Source: Robiginitomaculum sp. (GTDB taxonomy: Bacteria > Pseudomonadota > Alphaproteobacteria > Caulobacterales > Maricaulaceae). From it: a stretch of DNA of 64,000 bases. Both the position numbers and the translations under genes were made by a program. The notes under the pieces were generated by a model. The model made no database searches and was not told the origin of the DNA. It saw only the letters and a list, made by a program, of their open reading frames with translations. Positions 1-8,955 of the stretch are shown one piece after another. Numbering within the stretch: position 1 is the stretch's first letter; each line of letters opens with the position of its first letter. The stretch covers positions 102,868-166,867 of the forward strand of contig NVXG01000028.1 in assembly GCA_002733805.1 (NCBI GenBank), given 5' to 3'.

Positions 1-1
1 T

Positions 2-451
2 GCATTATTGGCTGTTGCACTGACTGGCTGCTCGCAAGAAGCAACGCCGCCTGCCAGCAGCGCGACGGATCATGACGCACACGCTCTGGATCAGCGGGAA
101 AAGCTGCATCTGACCGAAGAACAGCGCCACCATGTATTGATCGAAATGCGACAAATGTTGGCTTCGACCCAAGGGATGATTGCCGGGATTGCCGACGATG
201 ACATGACGGCCATCGCGGTGGCTGCCAAGCTATCCGGTCCCAAGGCCAAAACCACCATAGACATGCAAATGCGCGATGTTCTGCCCGACGGCTTTCGCCC
301 GATGGGCAAAGCCATCCACGTGGAGTTTGGTCAGATGGCCGAGCTGGCCAGCACAGGTGCCAGCAAAGAACAAATCACCGCCAAACTGGCCGACGCCATG
401 AACTTATGCGTCGCCTGTCACAACACCTACCAGATTGAACTGGTGGAATAA
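2..451 (+). CDS. Cytochrome c'-like haem lipoprotein (5' end missing)
   Basis: The reading frame is open from the window edge, so the true start lies upstream. The visible N-terminus ends in a lipobox (ALTGC), so this is probably an exported lipoprotein whose signal peptide is only partly present. The only haem motif, CVACH, sits about 14 residues from the C-terminus, after a mostly helical stretch. A single C-terminal CxxCH behind a helical bundle is the layout of cytochrome c'/c556-type proteins. I infer electron transfer or gas/redox sensing at the membrane. The gene converges on the S9 peptidase, with 8 bases between the two stop codons. The exact subfamily is uncertain. Confidence 0.65.
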   Translation, partial: ALLAVALTGCSQEATPPASSATDHDAHALDQREKLHLTEEQRHHVLIEMRQMLASTQGMIAGIADDDMTAIAVAAKLSGPKAKTTIDMQMRDVLPDGFRPMGKAIHVEFGQMAELASTGASKEQITAKLADAMNLCVACHNTYQIELVE

Positions 452-459
452 TTCCCGAC

Positions 460-2520
460 TCAGCGAGACGCCACCAGACCGCAATCTCGACCAGCCAAGA
501 ACGTATCAATCTCGCTTAAGATTTGGCGTTGTTGATCCGGAGTCCATGGGAAGGAATGCGGCATGTCCTTGATGATCACCAGTTTGGAACTGACTTTCTT
601 TCTGATGTCCTTGTGGAACGTTTTCGAGTGGAAAATCGGAACGCGGACATCACGATCTCCGTGGATGATCAGCATTGGGATATTGGCCTTAGCCGTATTT
701 TTCATTGGGTCCATGCCTTTAACCGTGCGGCCCTGAACGGCCCGTTGCACCGGATTTTCACTCCAGTTTCGACCAATCCGGCCCAGATTAGAAACCCCGG
801 CTCCGGCAATCGAGCAGCGGTACGGAGAGTTTTCGCGAACCACCGCAGCAAACGCGGCAAACCCGCCATAGGAATAACCAAAGATCGCCATGCGGTTTTG
901 ATCGGCATAGCCATTATCGACCATCCATTGGGCACCATCGTCCTTGTCATCCTGCATGGCTTTGCCCCATTCGCCGTCACCAGCCAACCAAAGCTCACGC
1001 CCCCAACCATCGCTACCGCGATATTGAGGTTGCAACACCGTATAGCCACGCGAGGTCAAAAATGGCACCCAACCGCTGATATCCCAGCTGGCAAAATCCC
1101 TGGCCCAAGGTCCACCATGTGGCAGAATGATCGCTGGAGGTGGTGGATCGCCAGCCTTCCAATCACGCGGCAAAGTCATCAGGCCCGGAATGCTCAACCC
1201 ATCACGCGCCGTATAATGGATTAGTTGGGTCTCTTGCAGGCCCGCCGTATCCATCCATGGTCGGGAGGCTCCGATTTTGCGAATTGTTCGTTTGTTCTCA
1301 AATAAATAATAAACTGGCGGGGAAGCCGATGAGTCGGTCGTAAACAACACCCGGGACAGGTCTTTGCTGGCATTTACCAAGTTAACTTCCAATCCCGGAT
1401 AATTTTTTTCCAGAGCCGCCGCAATGCTTCGCATTTCAGGATCAAGCCAATAAGTTTGGCTGCGTGCACCATTATAATTGATGGCCAGTAGCTCACCAAA
1501 ATTATCTTCGCGTGAGCCCAACTGAACCCCGGATACCGAAAATTCTGTATGAGTAAATACTGGCTCCGCGTCATATTTCTTGGCCACCGGATCATAGAGA
1601 TAAAGTGCCACTTGGTCCGAAAATTGATCAGTTGCCACATAGTACTTTCCGGTTTTTTCATCCCGGCCAATAATACCAACTTTGTGGCGGTCCTTGGCAG
1701 TCCAAGTCAATTCGTCATGCACCTCAAAAGCACCAGTTGCGCGATTAAGAATCTTGATTTCAAACCGGTACTCACCGTCCCCGTCATCCTGTAGGGATTT
1801 GGTCAAAAGCTCACCAGTACGTGCGTCAAACAATTGCGCGCTCTCACTGCCCAGGTCCCGGTGGATGAGGTCTTTTTTTCCAGTTTTCAGATTATAGCGC
1901 AAATAGTCCGTACGCAGCGTAATACTATTGCGCCTCGAAATAATGATATCGGTTTCATCCAGCGGCAAGCCTTGTTGAATACCGCCCCCACCTGCCAGCG
2001 CCATGCACCTTTTGGTTTGTTCACTCATCCCCTTAGCCCAACGATTGTCATCAAACGGGTCTTCAAATTTCTTGAACGTAGCATCGGTGACAAAAATCTT
2101 GGTGACGAAGGTTTTGGTATTGCCAACCGTTTTGCCTTCGCCACAGCCATTGAGTTGCCCGGTCCAGATTTTTCGAGCCACCACCAGAATTTTTCCGGCT
2201 TTCAAGGGAAACACGGCCAAAAACCGAACCCCCTTGGTCGAAATGCTAATTCTGGGTGGCGCAGACGGATCATCCAAATTCCAGACCGCAATCGCCGGTT
2301 TTTCCGAATCGGGCTTTGGGGCAATCAACCCAACCAACATGGAACCATCCAATGATAATGATGCGCCACTGATTGCTGACAACCGGGCTACATCCTCAAC
2401 CGGCAAAGGCCGCATTTGCGCCTCGGCACGAGGCCCCAGAACAACCAGCCCTAAAATAGCCAGCAATACCGGTCCAAACCATTGAGTACTCTTGATAAAA
2501 GAAGATTGAAAAATAGGCAT
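460..2520 (-). CDS. S9 prolyl oligopeptidase family serine peptidase, exported
   Basis: A 686-residue protein with an N-terminal hydrophobic signal segment (about residues 14-34), a beta-propeller-like middle region, and a C-terminal alpha/beta-hydrolase domain. The catalytic residues can be placed: nucleophile Ser about 550 in GYSYGG, Asp about 624 in HGDRD, and His about 655 in MPHSF. S9 enzymes of this type (dipeptidyl/acylaminoacyl peptidases) cleave short peptides, usually in the periplasm. The ATG at 2520 follows AGGGAC on the minus strand, a good ribosome site. It appears monocistronic. The family is clear, the substrate is not. Confidence 0.9.
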   Translation of the reverse strand: MPIFQSSFIKSTQWFGPVLLAILGLVVLGPRAEAQMRPLPVEDVARLSAISGASLSLDGSMLVGLIAPKPDSEKPAIAVWNLDDPSAPPRISISTKGVRFLAVFPLKAGKILVVARKIWTGQLNGCGEGKTVGNTKTFVTKIFVTDATFKKFEDPFDDNRWAKGMSEQTKRCMALAGGGGIQQGLPLDETDIIISRRNSITLRTDYLRYNLKTGKKDLIHRDLGSESAQLFDARTGELLTKSLQDDGDGEYRFEIKILNRATGAFEVHDELTWTAKDRHKVGIIGRDEKTGKYYVATDQFSDQVALYLYDPVAKKYDAEPVFTHTEFSVSGVQLGSREDNFGELLAINYNGARSQTYWLDPEMRSIAAALEKNYPGLEVNLVNASKDLSRVLFTTDSSASPPVYYLFENKRTIRKIGASRPWMDTAGLQETQLIHYTARDGLSIPGLMTLPRDWKAGDPPPPAIILPHGGPWARDFASWDISGWVPFLTSRGYTVLQPQYRGSDGWGRELWLAGDGEWGKAMQDDKDDGAQWMVDNGYADQNRMAIFGYSYGGFAAFAAVVRENSPYRCSIAGAGVSNLGRIGRNWSENPVQRAVQGRTVKGMDPMKNTAKANIPMLIIHGDRDVRVPIFHSKTFHKDIRKKVSSKLVIIKDMPHSFPWTPDQQRQILSEIDTFLAGRDCGLVASR

Positions 2521-2706
2521 ACCTGTCCCTTTTTGAATGCAATTAGCCCCACAGCATCCGTGTTATAGGACGGCAATCTGACTTTGTCGTGGCATTTGTG
2601 AATTTGACAAACGGATTTTGCGCTAGTCAATTTCCGGTTTTGTTTGGATTGGAAAAGTTTTGTTGGGGTTGGAAAAAATGGCTTGGTTCTTTTGCCATTG
2701 CGATCC

Positions 2707-2745
2707 CCTCATCCCGACCTTCTCCCCATGGGAGAAGGGGCGCAG
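2707..2745. repeat. Intergenic palindromic repeat, CCTTCTCCC/GGGAGAAGG type
   Basis: A perfect 9-bp inverted repeat (2718-2726 and 2730-2738) with a 3-base loop, preceded by CCCTCATCCCGA. It lies in the 297-base gene-free stretch between the S9 peptidase start and flbY. Related GC-rich hairpins occur at 57145-57235. Dispersed palindromes of this CTTCTCCC/GGGAGAAG type are common between genes in many proteobacteria. I see no coding sequence in 2521-2817. Confidence 0.6.
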
Positions 2746-2817
2746 CTCGTATGCTCGGGCTTATATTGTCAATAAGGTTCCTACGGTTCGCCGCAAGTCC
2801 GGGGACAGGTAGATAGT

Positions 2818-3264
2818 TTATACTTTTTGGTCGAGGGTAATCGCTGACATGGCACGATTGGTATTGTTATTGGTGCCATTGGCCCCATAGCCGGTTTTGG
2901 CGGCACGGGCCTTAGCAACTTCTGTGGCCACGGAACGCACCATGCCTTGGGTGATGGTCCGGATGGCATTAGTCGCCCGGTGATTTGATTCCAAGGCCGC
3001 ATTGAATTTGATGGTTGTCGCACGCAAGTCAGACTTCAGGGCCGCAGTGGCCGAAGCCAACAAGGCTGGGTCGCGGGAAATTCGTGAAGTTTCGGTCCGG
3101 TAAATCCGAGCCAATTGGCTCTTTTCTTCGGCAAAGCTGGCGGCCTCTTGCGGGGTGCGCGCCAAAAATAATTTAGTTTCTTTGAGCAATAATCCAGTCA
3201 GGCGATTGGACAGCGAAATCATCTGCTGCGCCCGGTCATTCGCATCTTGTGCAGCGAGCGCCAT
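2818..3264 (-). CDS. flbY: FlbY, FlgN-like flagellar protein
   Basis: A 148-residue, largely helical protein rich in Ala, Gln and Glu. It is the last gene of flgI-cheL-flbY, the order found in Caulobacter. FlbY proteins resemble FlgN, a chaperone for hook-junction proteins, so a cytoplasmic chaperone role in flagellar export is likely but inferred. The ATG overlaps the cheL stop codon (ATGA), indicating translational coupling. Transcription probably comes from the sigma-54-type promoter ahead of flgI. Assignment rests on position and general composition more than on a sharp motif. Confidence 0.75.
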   Translation of the reverse strand: MALAAQDANDRAQQMISLSNRLTGLLLKETKLFLARTPQEAASFAEEKSQLARIYRTETSRISRDPALLASATAALKSDLRATTIKFNAALESNHRATNAIRTITQGMVRSVATEVAKARAAKTGYGANGTNNNTNRAMSAITLDQKV

Positions 3265-3605
3265 CAGAATTGCTCCTTGGATAGCTCAATGCCTTGCATC
3301 CGCAAAATCTCGGCTTTTAAGTTATCCGCCAAACCAATGCCGCCTTGGGCTGCAAAAACCTTGGCATATTCTTCATGCAGCAAGCCGGAAAATGCTTTTT
3401 CACCAGCTCCACCGCCAAACTGACCATCGGCACCTTGCAATCCAGAAAACATCGAAGCAACCATTTGCGACAAGAAAAAACTCTCAAATTCTTCCGCCAC
3501 CCGTTCGGCCTCGGCCTCGGTACGCACAGATTTTACATTTGGCCCCGACTCGGCGCTGGCCAATTGCTGGGTAAGAAATGCAGAAGAGAGTAATGGATCA
3601 GCCAT
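3264..3605 (-). CDS. cheL: CheL / FlgJ-type rod-binding protein
   Basis: A 113-residue protein matching the rod-binding domain found at the N-terminus of FlgJ. The typical core reads ...AEEFESFFLSQMVASMF, followed by a Gly-rich stretch and the conserved (F)SGLLHEEYAK and GGIGLAD segments. It lacks the C-terminal muramidase of enterobacterial FlgJ, as is usual for alphaproteobacterial CheL. Such proteins scaffold rod assembly in the periplasm. It sits 5 bases downstream of flgI and overlaps flbY by 4 bases, so all three are one operon. Confidence 0.88.
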   Translation of the reverse strand: MADPLLSSAFLTQQLASAESGPNVKSVRTEAEAERVAEEFESFFLSQMVASMFSGLQGADGQFGGGAGEKAFSGLLHEEYAKVFAAQGGIGLADNLKAEILRMQGIELSKEQF

Positions 3606-3610
3606 CAGAA

Positions 3611-4720
3611 TTACATCACCTCGATTTCGGCTTGTAAGGCTCCGGCGGCCTTGATCGACTGCAAGATCGAGATCATATCGCGCGGCGTAACCCCCAGCGC
3701 GTTTAAGCCTGCCACCAGATCGCTTAAGGCAACCCCTTGGCGCACCATCACCAGACCAGTTCCCTTGTCCTCAGAGACAGTAACATTGGTTCGCGGCACC
3801 ACGACCGTTTCGCCGCCTTCGGCAAAGGCACCGGGTTGCGAAACCTGCGGGGTTTCTTCGACGGTGATGGTCAAATTACCCTGTGCAATGGCCACGGTGG
3901 AGACCCGCACATTTTCACCCATCACAATAATTCCAGAAACCTCATCGATCACTACTTTGGCGGGCAAGTCCGGCTCGACCCGCAATTGTTCAATTTCGGT
4001 CAGCAGGGATACCATATCACCCCGCCAGTTGGGTGGCCGAGTTACTTGTATCACTGTCGGGTTCATGGCGTGGGCCACCGGCAAACCCAAAAATGAATTG
4101 ATCGCACCGGCCATTCTGGAGGCCGTGGTCAGATCTGGATTACGCAAAGCAATTCGCAATTGATTTTGATTGGCCAGAGAAAACGGGATTTCTTTTTCAA
4201 CGATGCCACCTGATGAAATACGCCCGGCAGTCGGAACGCCTTGGGTCACCGATGCTGCATCCCCACCGGCTGAAAATCCACCAATCGACACGGCGCCTTG
4301 GGCAACTGCATAAACTTCGCCATTGGCACCCATTAACGGGGTGATCAGCAATTGTCCGCCCATCAGGCTATCAGCATCGCCCATGGCTGAAACGGTTATA
4401 TCAATCCGCGAGCCGTGCATGGCAAAGGCTGGCAAACTGGCTGTCACGATGACCGCTGCCACATTTTTAGCCTTCAAATTGGCACCACGCGTATTGACCC
4501 CCAAACGCTCCAGCATATTTTCTAGGCTCTGTTTGGTATTGGCGACATTGCGTAGACTGTCGCCCGTGCCATCCAGCCCGACCACCAGGCCATAGCCGAT
4601 CAGCGGGTTTTCCCGCACGCCTTCAAAATCTGCAATGTCCTTGATCCGGGAGTTGGCCGAAACGCCAGAAGCCCCAAAGCACGCAAAAAACAGGGTAAAA
4701 ACAACCACCCGAAATAACAT
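3611..4720 (-). CDS. flgI: FlgI, flagellar P-ring protein
   Basis: P-ring protein that surrounds the rod in the peptidoglycan layer. Family hallmarks are visible: RIKDIADFEGVRENPLIGYG and LVVGLDGTGDS after the signal peptide, MGDADSLMGGQLLITPL in the middle, and a terminal segment with GVTPRDMISILQSIKAAGAL. I chose the ATG at 4720 (369 residues) over an in-frame ATG at 4756. GGGAG lies 9 bases ahead of 4720, a clean signal peptide begins there, and a sigma-54-type promoter at 4757-4771 would start the RNA near 4745, downstream of the longer start. It is the first gene of flgI-cheL-flbY. Confidence 0.95.
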   Translation of the reverse strand: MLFRVVVFTLFFACFGASGVSANSRIKDIADFEGVRENPLIGYGLVVGLDGTGDSLRNVANTKQSLENMLERLGVNTRGANLKAKNVAAVIVTASLPAFAMHGSRIDITVSAMGDADSLMGGQLLITPLMGANGEVYAVAQGAVSIGGFSAGGDAASVTQGVPTAGRISSGGIVEKEIPFSLANQNQLRIALRNPDLTTASRMAGAINSFLGLPVAHAMNPTVIQVTRPPNWRGDMVSLLTEIEQLRVEPDLPAKVVIDEVSGIIVMGENVRVSTVAIAQGNLTITVEETPQVSQPGAFAEGGETVVVPRTNVTVSEDKGTGLVMVRQGVALSDLVAGLNALGVTPRDMISILQSIKAAGALQAEIEVM

Positions 4721-4756
4721 GAAAAACCACTCCCACAAACTCAAGCCAAACCTCAT

Positions 4757-4771
4757 GCGAAATTCGTGCCA
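4757..4771 (-). promoter_or_regulatory. Sigma-54-type promoter for flgI-cheL-flbY
   Basis: Reading on the minus strand, TGGCACG-AATT-TCGC matches the -24/-12 consensus TGGCACG-N4-TTGC with one mismatch in the -12 element. The predicted RNA start is about 12 bases downstream (near 4745), leaving about 25 bases of leader before the ATG at 4720. In Caulobacter, P-ring and hook-stage genes are sigma-54/FlbD dependent. Confidence 0.75.
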
Positions 4772-4846
4772 GAAAACACAAAAAAATGGCTATTTTTATC
4801 GTTATGTTTCAATAGATTAAACCCAATCCTTTTTCGCTGACCCAAG

Positions 4847-4878
4847 CCCGGCAAAGGCCACCCGGCAGAAATGTCCCG
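4847..4878. promoter_or_regulatory. Paired ftr-like (FlbD) boxes upstream of flgI
   Basis: Two adjacent CCCGGCA boxes: CCCGGCAAAGGCC (4847-4859) and CCCGGCAGAAATGTCCCG (4861-4878). They lie about 75-107 bp upstream of the sigma-54 element, the distance expected of enhancer sites for the activator FlbD. Similar boxes precede the flgF and flagellin promoters. They also sit beside the fliX CtrA site, where FlbD could repress. The motif identity is inferred from recurrence and spacing. Confidence 0.55.
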
Positions 4879-4891
4879 ACTGAACTCATGG

Positions 4892-4907
4892 TTAATCCGG
4901 TGTTAAC
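4892..4907 (+). promoter_or_regulatory. CtrA-binding box upstream of fliX
   Basis: Exact match to the CtrA recognition sequence TTAA-N7-TTAAC (TTAA 4892-4895, TTAAC 4903-4907), 53 bases before the fliX ATG. CtrA is the master cell-cycle regulator that starts the flagellar cascade in Caulobacter-type bacteria, and early class II genes including fliX are among its targets there. Confidence 0.7.
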
Positions 4908-4959
4908 GAAAACCCGTCTTTATAGAGTGAGCGTGTTCGCCATTCATTTGAGTTTGCCC

Positions 4960-5376
4960 ATGAAGATCAATTCCACCAGAGCAGCCGGAGCCATTGGTCG
5001 GGCCAAGGGTAAAAAAGCAGTTCGTGGCACATCCTTTTCCCCAACCAGCCAGCCAGATGTTCAATCGGCACAAACCCTGATCGGCACCACGCAAATCTCT
5101 TCGGTCGATGCGTTGATTGCGCTACAAAGTGAGCCGGAAGTACAAAGCGTAGTAGAGCGAGCCACAGGGCGCGCCAATTCTCTTTTGGGCATTTTGGACA
5201 CCATTCGGATTGGCCTGCTCGAAGGCGGCGTTCCCGAACCATCTCTAAAACGATTGCTGCATGCGCTGGGTGAACAGCGAGAAGAAACGGGCGATCCGCA
5301 CCTTGAGGCGATTCTAGAGCAAGTGGAAATTCGGGCGCAAGTAGAATTGGCTAAACTGGAACTGGCCAACAAATAA
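4960..5376 (+). CDS. fliX: FliX, flagellar assembly regulator
   Basis: A 138-residue protein with a low-complexity N-terminus followed by the conserved FliX core: VDALIALQ near residue 50, then a helical region ending in VELAKLELA. FliX is a cytoplasmic regulator in Caulobacter that couples early flagellar assembly to FlbD activity on sigma-54 promoters. The ATG at 4960 (MKINSTR) is preferred because the alignment to the family starts there. It diverges from flgI across a region holding a CtrA box and ftr-like boxes, and dksA follows, as in Caulobacter relatives. Confidence 0.9.
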   Translation: MKINSTRAAGAIGRAKGKKAVRGTSFSPTSQPDVQSAQTLIGTTQISSVDALIALQSEPEVQSVVERATGRANSLLGILDTIRIGLLEGGVPEPSLKRLLHALGEQREETGDPHLEAILEQVEIRAQVELAKLELANK

Positions 5377-5514
5377 TTTCAGTTATCCCATTAACTTATT
5401 GTTTTTATAACATTTAATTGTGTGCAATGTTGAATTGACGCGACCTGTTGCATGCGTATACTCCCGGCGCATTTGAAATTATCGAGTTAATTTGCGAAAT
5501 CAGGGAACAAGGTT

Positions 5515-5943
5515 ATGGCTGCGGCTTCACCCAAAACAACCAAATTGCCGACTGGATACAAACCTTCCTCGTCCGAAAAATTCATGGGCGTAAAGCAAAC
5601 TGAATTCTTCCGCCGATTGCTGATCGACTGGAAAGACGATTTATTGGATGTGTCCAAGCAAACCCGAACCGTCATGCAAACCGATAATCTATCCCACGCC
5701 GATGTTGCGGACCGCGCCAGTTCAGAAGCGGACCGGGCGCTCGAATTACGGGCCAGTGACCGGCAACGCAAACTGGTCTCCAAAATTGATGCCGCCTTAC
5801 GCCGAATCGAAAAAGGCGCGTTTGGCTATTGTGAAGAGACCGGAGAGCCGATCAGCCTGGAGCGGCTACAAGCCCGACCGATTGCCACCTTGTCTCTGGA
5901 TGCTCAGGAACGCCATGAGCGCAATGAACGGGTTGGACGCTAG
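5515..5943 (+). CDS. dksA: DksA-family RNA polymerase-binding factor with degenerate zinc finger
   Basis: A 142-residue protein with the DksA layout: N-terminal helices, coiled coil, and C-terminal globular finger with the FGYCEETGEPI and LQARPIATLS signatures. DksA binds the RNA polymerase secondary channel and works with ppGpp. Of the four zinc-binding cysteines in E. coli DksA only the first remains (Cys106). The others align with Thr109, Ser127 and Ala130, so the fold probably forms without zinc. The acidic tip of the coiled coil (DVADRASSEADRA) is kept. It follows fliX with a 138-base gap and probably has its own promoter. Confidence 0.9.
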   Translation: MAAASPKTTKLPTGYKPSSSEKFMGVKQTEFFRRLLIDWKDDLLDVSKQTRTVMQTDNLSHADVADRASSEADRALELRASDRQRKLVSKIDAALRRIEKGAFGYCEETGEPISLERLQARPIATLSLDAQERHERNERVGR

Positions 5944-6078
5944 CTCTCCCTTCCCTGACCTCTGCCCCTTATTTTACCTACCGTAATTTGTAATGAAAAA
6001 ACCGGTTCCCACAATTCGGGAAGCGCCTTAGGCTGCGCGCTTCACATTTTCAAATCAGTACGGTTTGAAACTTGTAAA

Positions 6079-8946
6079 ATGAAAAGGCTCTGCCCGATGA
6101 TGATGAAACCTGTGACGTTTGCCCTTGCTGCCATGATCGGTATCGCGGGTTGTTCCGCACCCGCCCCATCATCAAATGAGACGGAAGCAAAAAACGACAT
6201 CAAGCAGATAGAGTTTATCAAATACGAGCTGGAAAATGGCCTAGATGTCATTTTGCATGTGGATCGATCCGACCCGATCGTGGCAATTGATCTGACCGCG
6301 CATGTGGGTTCAGCTCGTGAAATAAAGGGCCATACCGGGTTTGCCCATTTATTCGAACATTTGTTGTTTCTTGATTCTGAGAATCTCGGCTATGGCGGCC
6401 TAGACGAAATGAACACAAGGATCGGCGGCGAAGGCACTAACGGCTACACTACCAACGATGTCACCAAGTATTTTCAGGCGGTCCCAAGCGACTCGCTGGA
6501 AAAGATTATCTGGGCCGAAGCCGACAAATTAGGCTGGTTCATCAACACGGTCACCACGCCAGTTCTCGACAATGAAAAACAAGTGGTCAAAAATGAAAAG
6601 AGACAACGGGTCGACAATCAACCCTATGGGCAAAACTGGGGATTGATCGGCAAAACCATCTATCCGCCTGAACATCCCTATAATTGGCAGGTGATTGGCT
6701 CACTGGCTGATCTGGATGCGGCGGAACTGACCGATGTCCAAAACTTCTATCGCCGTTGGTATGTCCCCAACAATGTAACCGTTACCGTGACCGGTGATTT
6801 TGAGGTCGAGCAGGCCAAAACTTGGATTGCCAAATACTTTGCGGAAATCCCGCAAGGCGAGCCGGTTGCACCATTGGTCGCCCGCCCCGGCAAACTTGAT
6901 CAGATTATCAATTTCAAAGTGGTGGATAATTTCGCAACGGTCCCGCAACTGACTTTGGCTTGGCCAGCGGTTGAGCAATTTAATGATGATGCCTATGCAT
7001 TGGACATTCTGGCCACCTATTTAAGCGATGGCAAACGTGCCCCATTGAACGAAGTATTGATCGACGAGGAAAAACTAACCACGACTGTTGCGGTCTTTAA
7101 CAATACGGCCGAGCTGGCCGGAGAGTTTTATATTCTGGTGCGGGCCAATGCCGGTCAGGATTTGACCGCCGTCAAAACGGCGATTGATCAGGGTCTGGAC
7201 CGGTTTGAACAAGAAGGGATTTCCGAAGATGATCTGAACAAGATCAAGGCCGGACTGGAAGTTGAGTTTTATGGTAATATCCAAAGTGTTCTGGGCAAGG
7301 CGATCCAGTTGGGCGAGTACAACGCCTATACCAATGATCCCGGTTTTATCCATCAGGACATCCGCAATATTCAGGCCGTAACCACGGATGACGTAATGCG
7401 GGTCTATCAGACCTATCTCAAAGACCAGAATTATGTTGCCACCAGCTTTACCCCCAAGGGTACGGACGGGTTGGCTTTGAACGGCGCCAAGCTCGTCGAA
7501 TTTGAAGAAGAAAAAATCGTTCAGGGCGCGGAAGCTGAAACTGATTTTGACCCGAAAATTCGCACATTTACCCCGACTGCCTCAGCCTTTGATCGTACCA
7601 TTGAGCCAGCGTTTAGTGGAACTCTGAATACACCAGTACCCGCCATTTGGCGCAGCGAAACCCAAAACGGTATTGCGCTGTTTGGCATGCAAAACGACGA
7701 AACGCCGCTGATTTATTTCAGCCTCAAAATTGATGCAGGTGACCAACGCGCCTCCATCGAAAAACCGGCCATCCCGACTTTGACCGCTGCCCTGATGAAC
7801 AAGGGTACCCGGAGCAAAACCACGGCAGAGCTGGAAGATGCGATCAAGTCAATCGGCTCTGAAATTGAAATCTCCAGTGGTCGCGATGGCACTTTTATCA
7901 CCGGCAGCACGCTGGCTCGCAATTTTGATGCGACCATGGCACTGGCCGAAGAAATGCTGCTGGAGCCGCGCTGGGATACTGAGGAATTTGACACGCTGAT
8001 GCTGGAAGCAGGCAATGATATTGATCAGGCGGCGGCCAATCCAAACGCCATTGTCCTTCGTGAATATCAAGCTATTTTGTATCCAGCCGACAATGTTTAC
8101 AGCGTGTCTGGCTACGGCGACAAAGGCAGATTACAAACCATCATTCTGGATGACCTAAAAGCGTTTTATGCCGCTGCCTATACACCCGCCAATGCCAAAT
8201 TTCGCATTGTAGGTGACGTATCCGAGGCCCAAGTAAAATCGGCATTGCACGGCTTGGCTGATAAATGGTCTGGTGACGAAAACCCGACCATCGACATTGC
8301 CTCCGCTAATGTTCCACAAGCCTCAAAAGTCTATTTTTATGACATCCCCGGTGCCAAGCAATCCAGCTTTCGCTTTGGCTACCCGGCTCTAGCCATTACC
8401 GATCCTGATTATGTCAAAACCAATGCGATGAACTATTTGTTGGGAAATATCTACACGTCAAAACTCAATTCAACCTTGCGGGTTGAAAAGGGATACACCT
8501 ATGGCATTCGGTCCAGTTTCACAGCCGAACAGGATCGTGGCACGTTTAGCGTCCGAACCAGTGTTCGCTCGAATGTGACTTTGGAATCTGCTGAAGTAAT
8601 CCGGGAAATTCTTAGCCAGTTTGGACCTGATTTTTCCGATGAGGACCTGCAAACCATGAAAAGTGCCATCATCAAGGGGCAGGCCTTAAAGTCCGAAACC
8701 TTAAATGCAAAGCTACGTATGTTGGGTGAGATTAGTGCCTTTGGTTTTGCCGATGATTATCGGGTCAAAAACGCTGCCGAGATCAACGCCATGACCCTTG
8801 AAGACATTCGCACCTTGGCCGCCAAATACTTAACGCCAGATGCGATGTATTATGTGATTGCGGGCGATGCTGAAACGCAATTGGGCCGGATGAAAGATCT
8901 TGGGTATGGCCAGCCGGTATTGCTCGAAAAGCGAACCATCGAATAA
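6079..8946 (+). CDS. M16 family zinc metallopeptidase lipoprotein
   Basis: A 955-residue protein containing two tandem M16 (insulinase/processing peptidase) units. The N-terminus has a lipobox (GIAGC, Cys25), so it is predicted to be anchored in the envelope. The first unit carries the inverted zinc motif HLFEH (90-94), with a downstream conserved Glu region around VVKNEKRQRV. The second unit lacks HxxEH and is probably the inactive partner half, as is usual in this family. It likely degrades exported peptides. It stands alone, ending 9 bases before the convergent DUF6768 gene. Confidence 0.92.
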   Translation: MKRLCPMMMKPVTFALAAMIGIAGCSAPAPSSNETEAKNDIKQIEFIKYELENGLDVILHVDRSDPIVAIDLTAHVGSAREIKGHTGFAHLFEHLLFLDSENLGYGGLDEMNTRIGGEGTNGYTTNDVTKYFQAVPSDSLEKIIWAEADKLGWFINTVTTPVLDNEKQVVKNEKRQRVDNQPYGQNWGLIGKTIYPPEHPYNWQVIGSLADLDAAELTDVQNFYRRWYVPNNVTVTVTGDFEVEQAKTWIAKYFAEIPQGEPVAPLVARPGKLDQIINFKVVDNFATVPQLTLAWPAVEQFNDDAYALDILATYLSDGKRAPLNEVLIDEEKLTTTVAVFNNTAELAGEFYILVRANAGQDLTAVKTAIDQGLDRFEQEGISEDDLNKIKAGLEVEFYGNIQSVLGKAIQLGEYNAYTNDPGFIHQDIRNIQAVTTDDVMRVYQTYLKDQNYVATSFTPKGTDGLALNGAKLVEFEEEKIVQGAEAETDFDPKIRTFTPTASAFDRTIEPAFSGTLNTPVPAIWRSETQNGIALFGMQNDETPLIYFSLKIDAGDQRASIEKPAIPTLTAALMNKGTRSKTTAELEDAIKSIGSEIEISSGRDGTFITGSTLARNFDATMALAEEMLLEPRWDTEEFDTLMLEAGNDIDQAAANPNAIVLREYQAILYPADNVYSVSGYGDKGRLQTIILDDLKAFYAAAYTPANAKFRIVGDVSEAQVKSALHGLADKWSGDENPTIDIASANVPQASKVYFYDIPGAKQSSFRFGYPALAITDPDYVKTNAMNYLLGNIYTSKLNSTLRVEKGYTYGIRSSFTAEQDRGTFSVRTSVRSNVTLESAEVIREILSQFGPDFSDEDLQTMKSAIIKGQALKSETLNAKLRMLGEISAFGFADDYRVKNAAEINAMTLEDIRTLAAKYLTPDAMYYVIAGDAETQLGRMKDLGYGQPVLLEKRTIE

Positions 8947-8955
8947 GCTGGTATT

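Noticed and set aside
523..1224. 233-codon open frame on the plus strand
   Set aside because: It lies wholly antisense to the S9 peptidase, whose motifs and ribosome site are clear; no family features.
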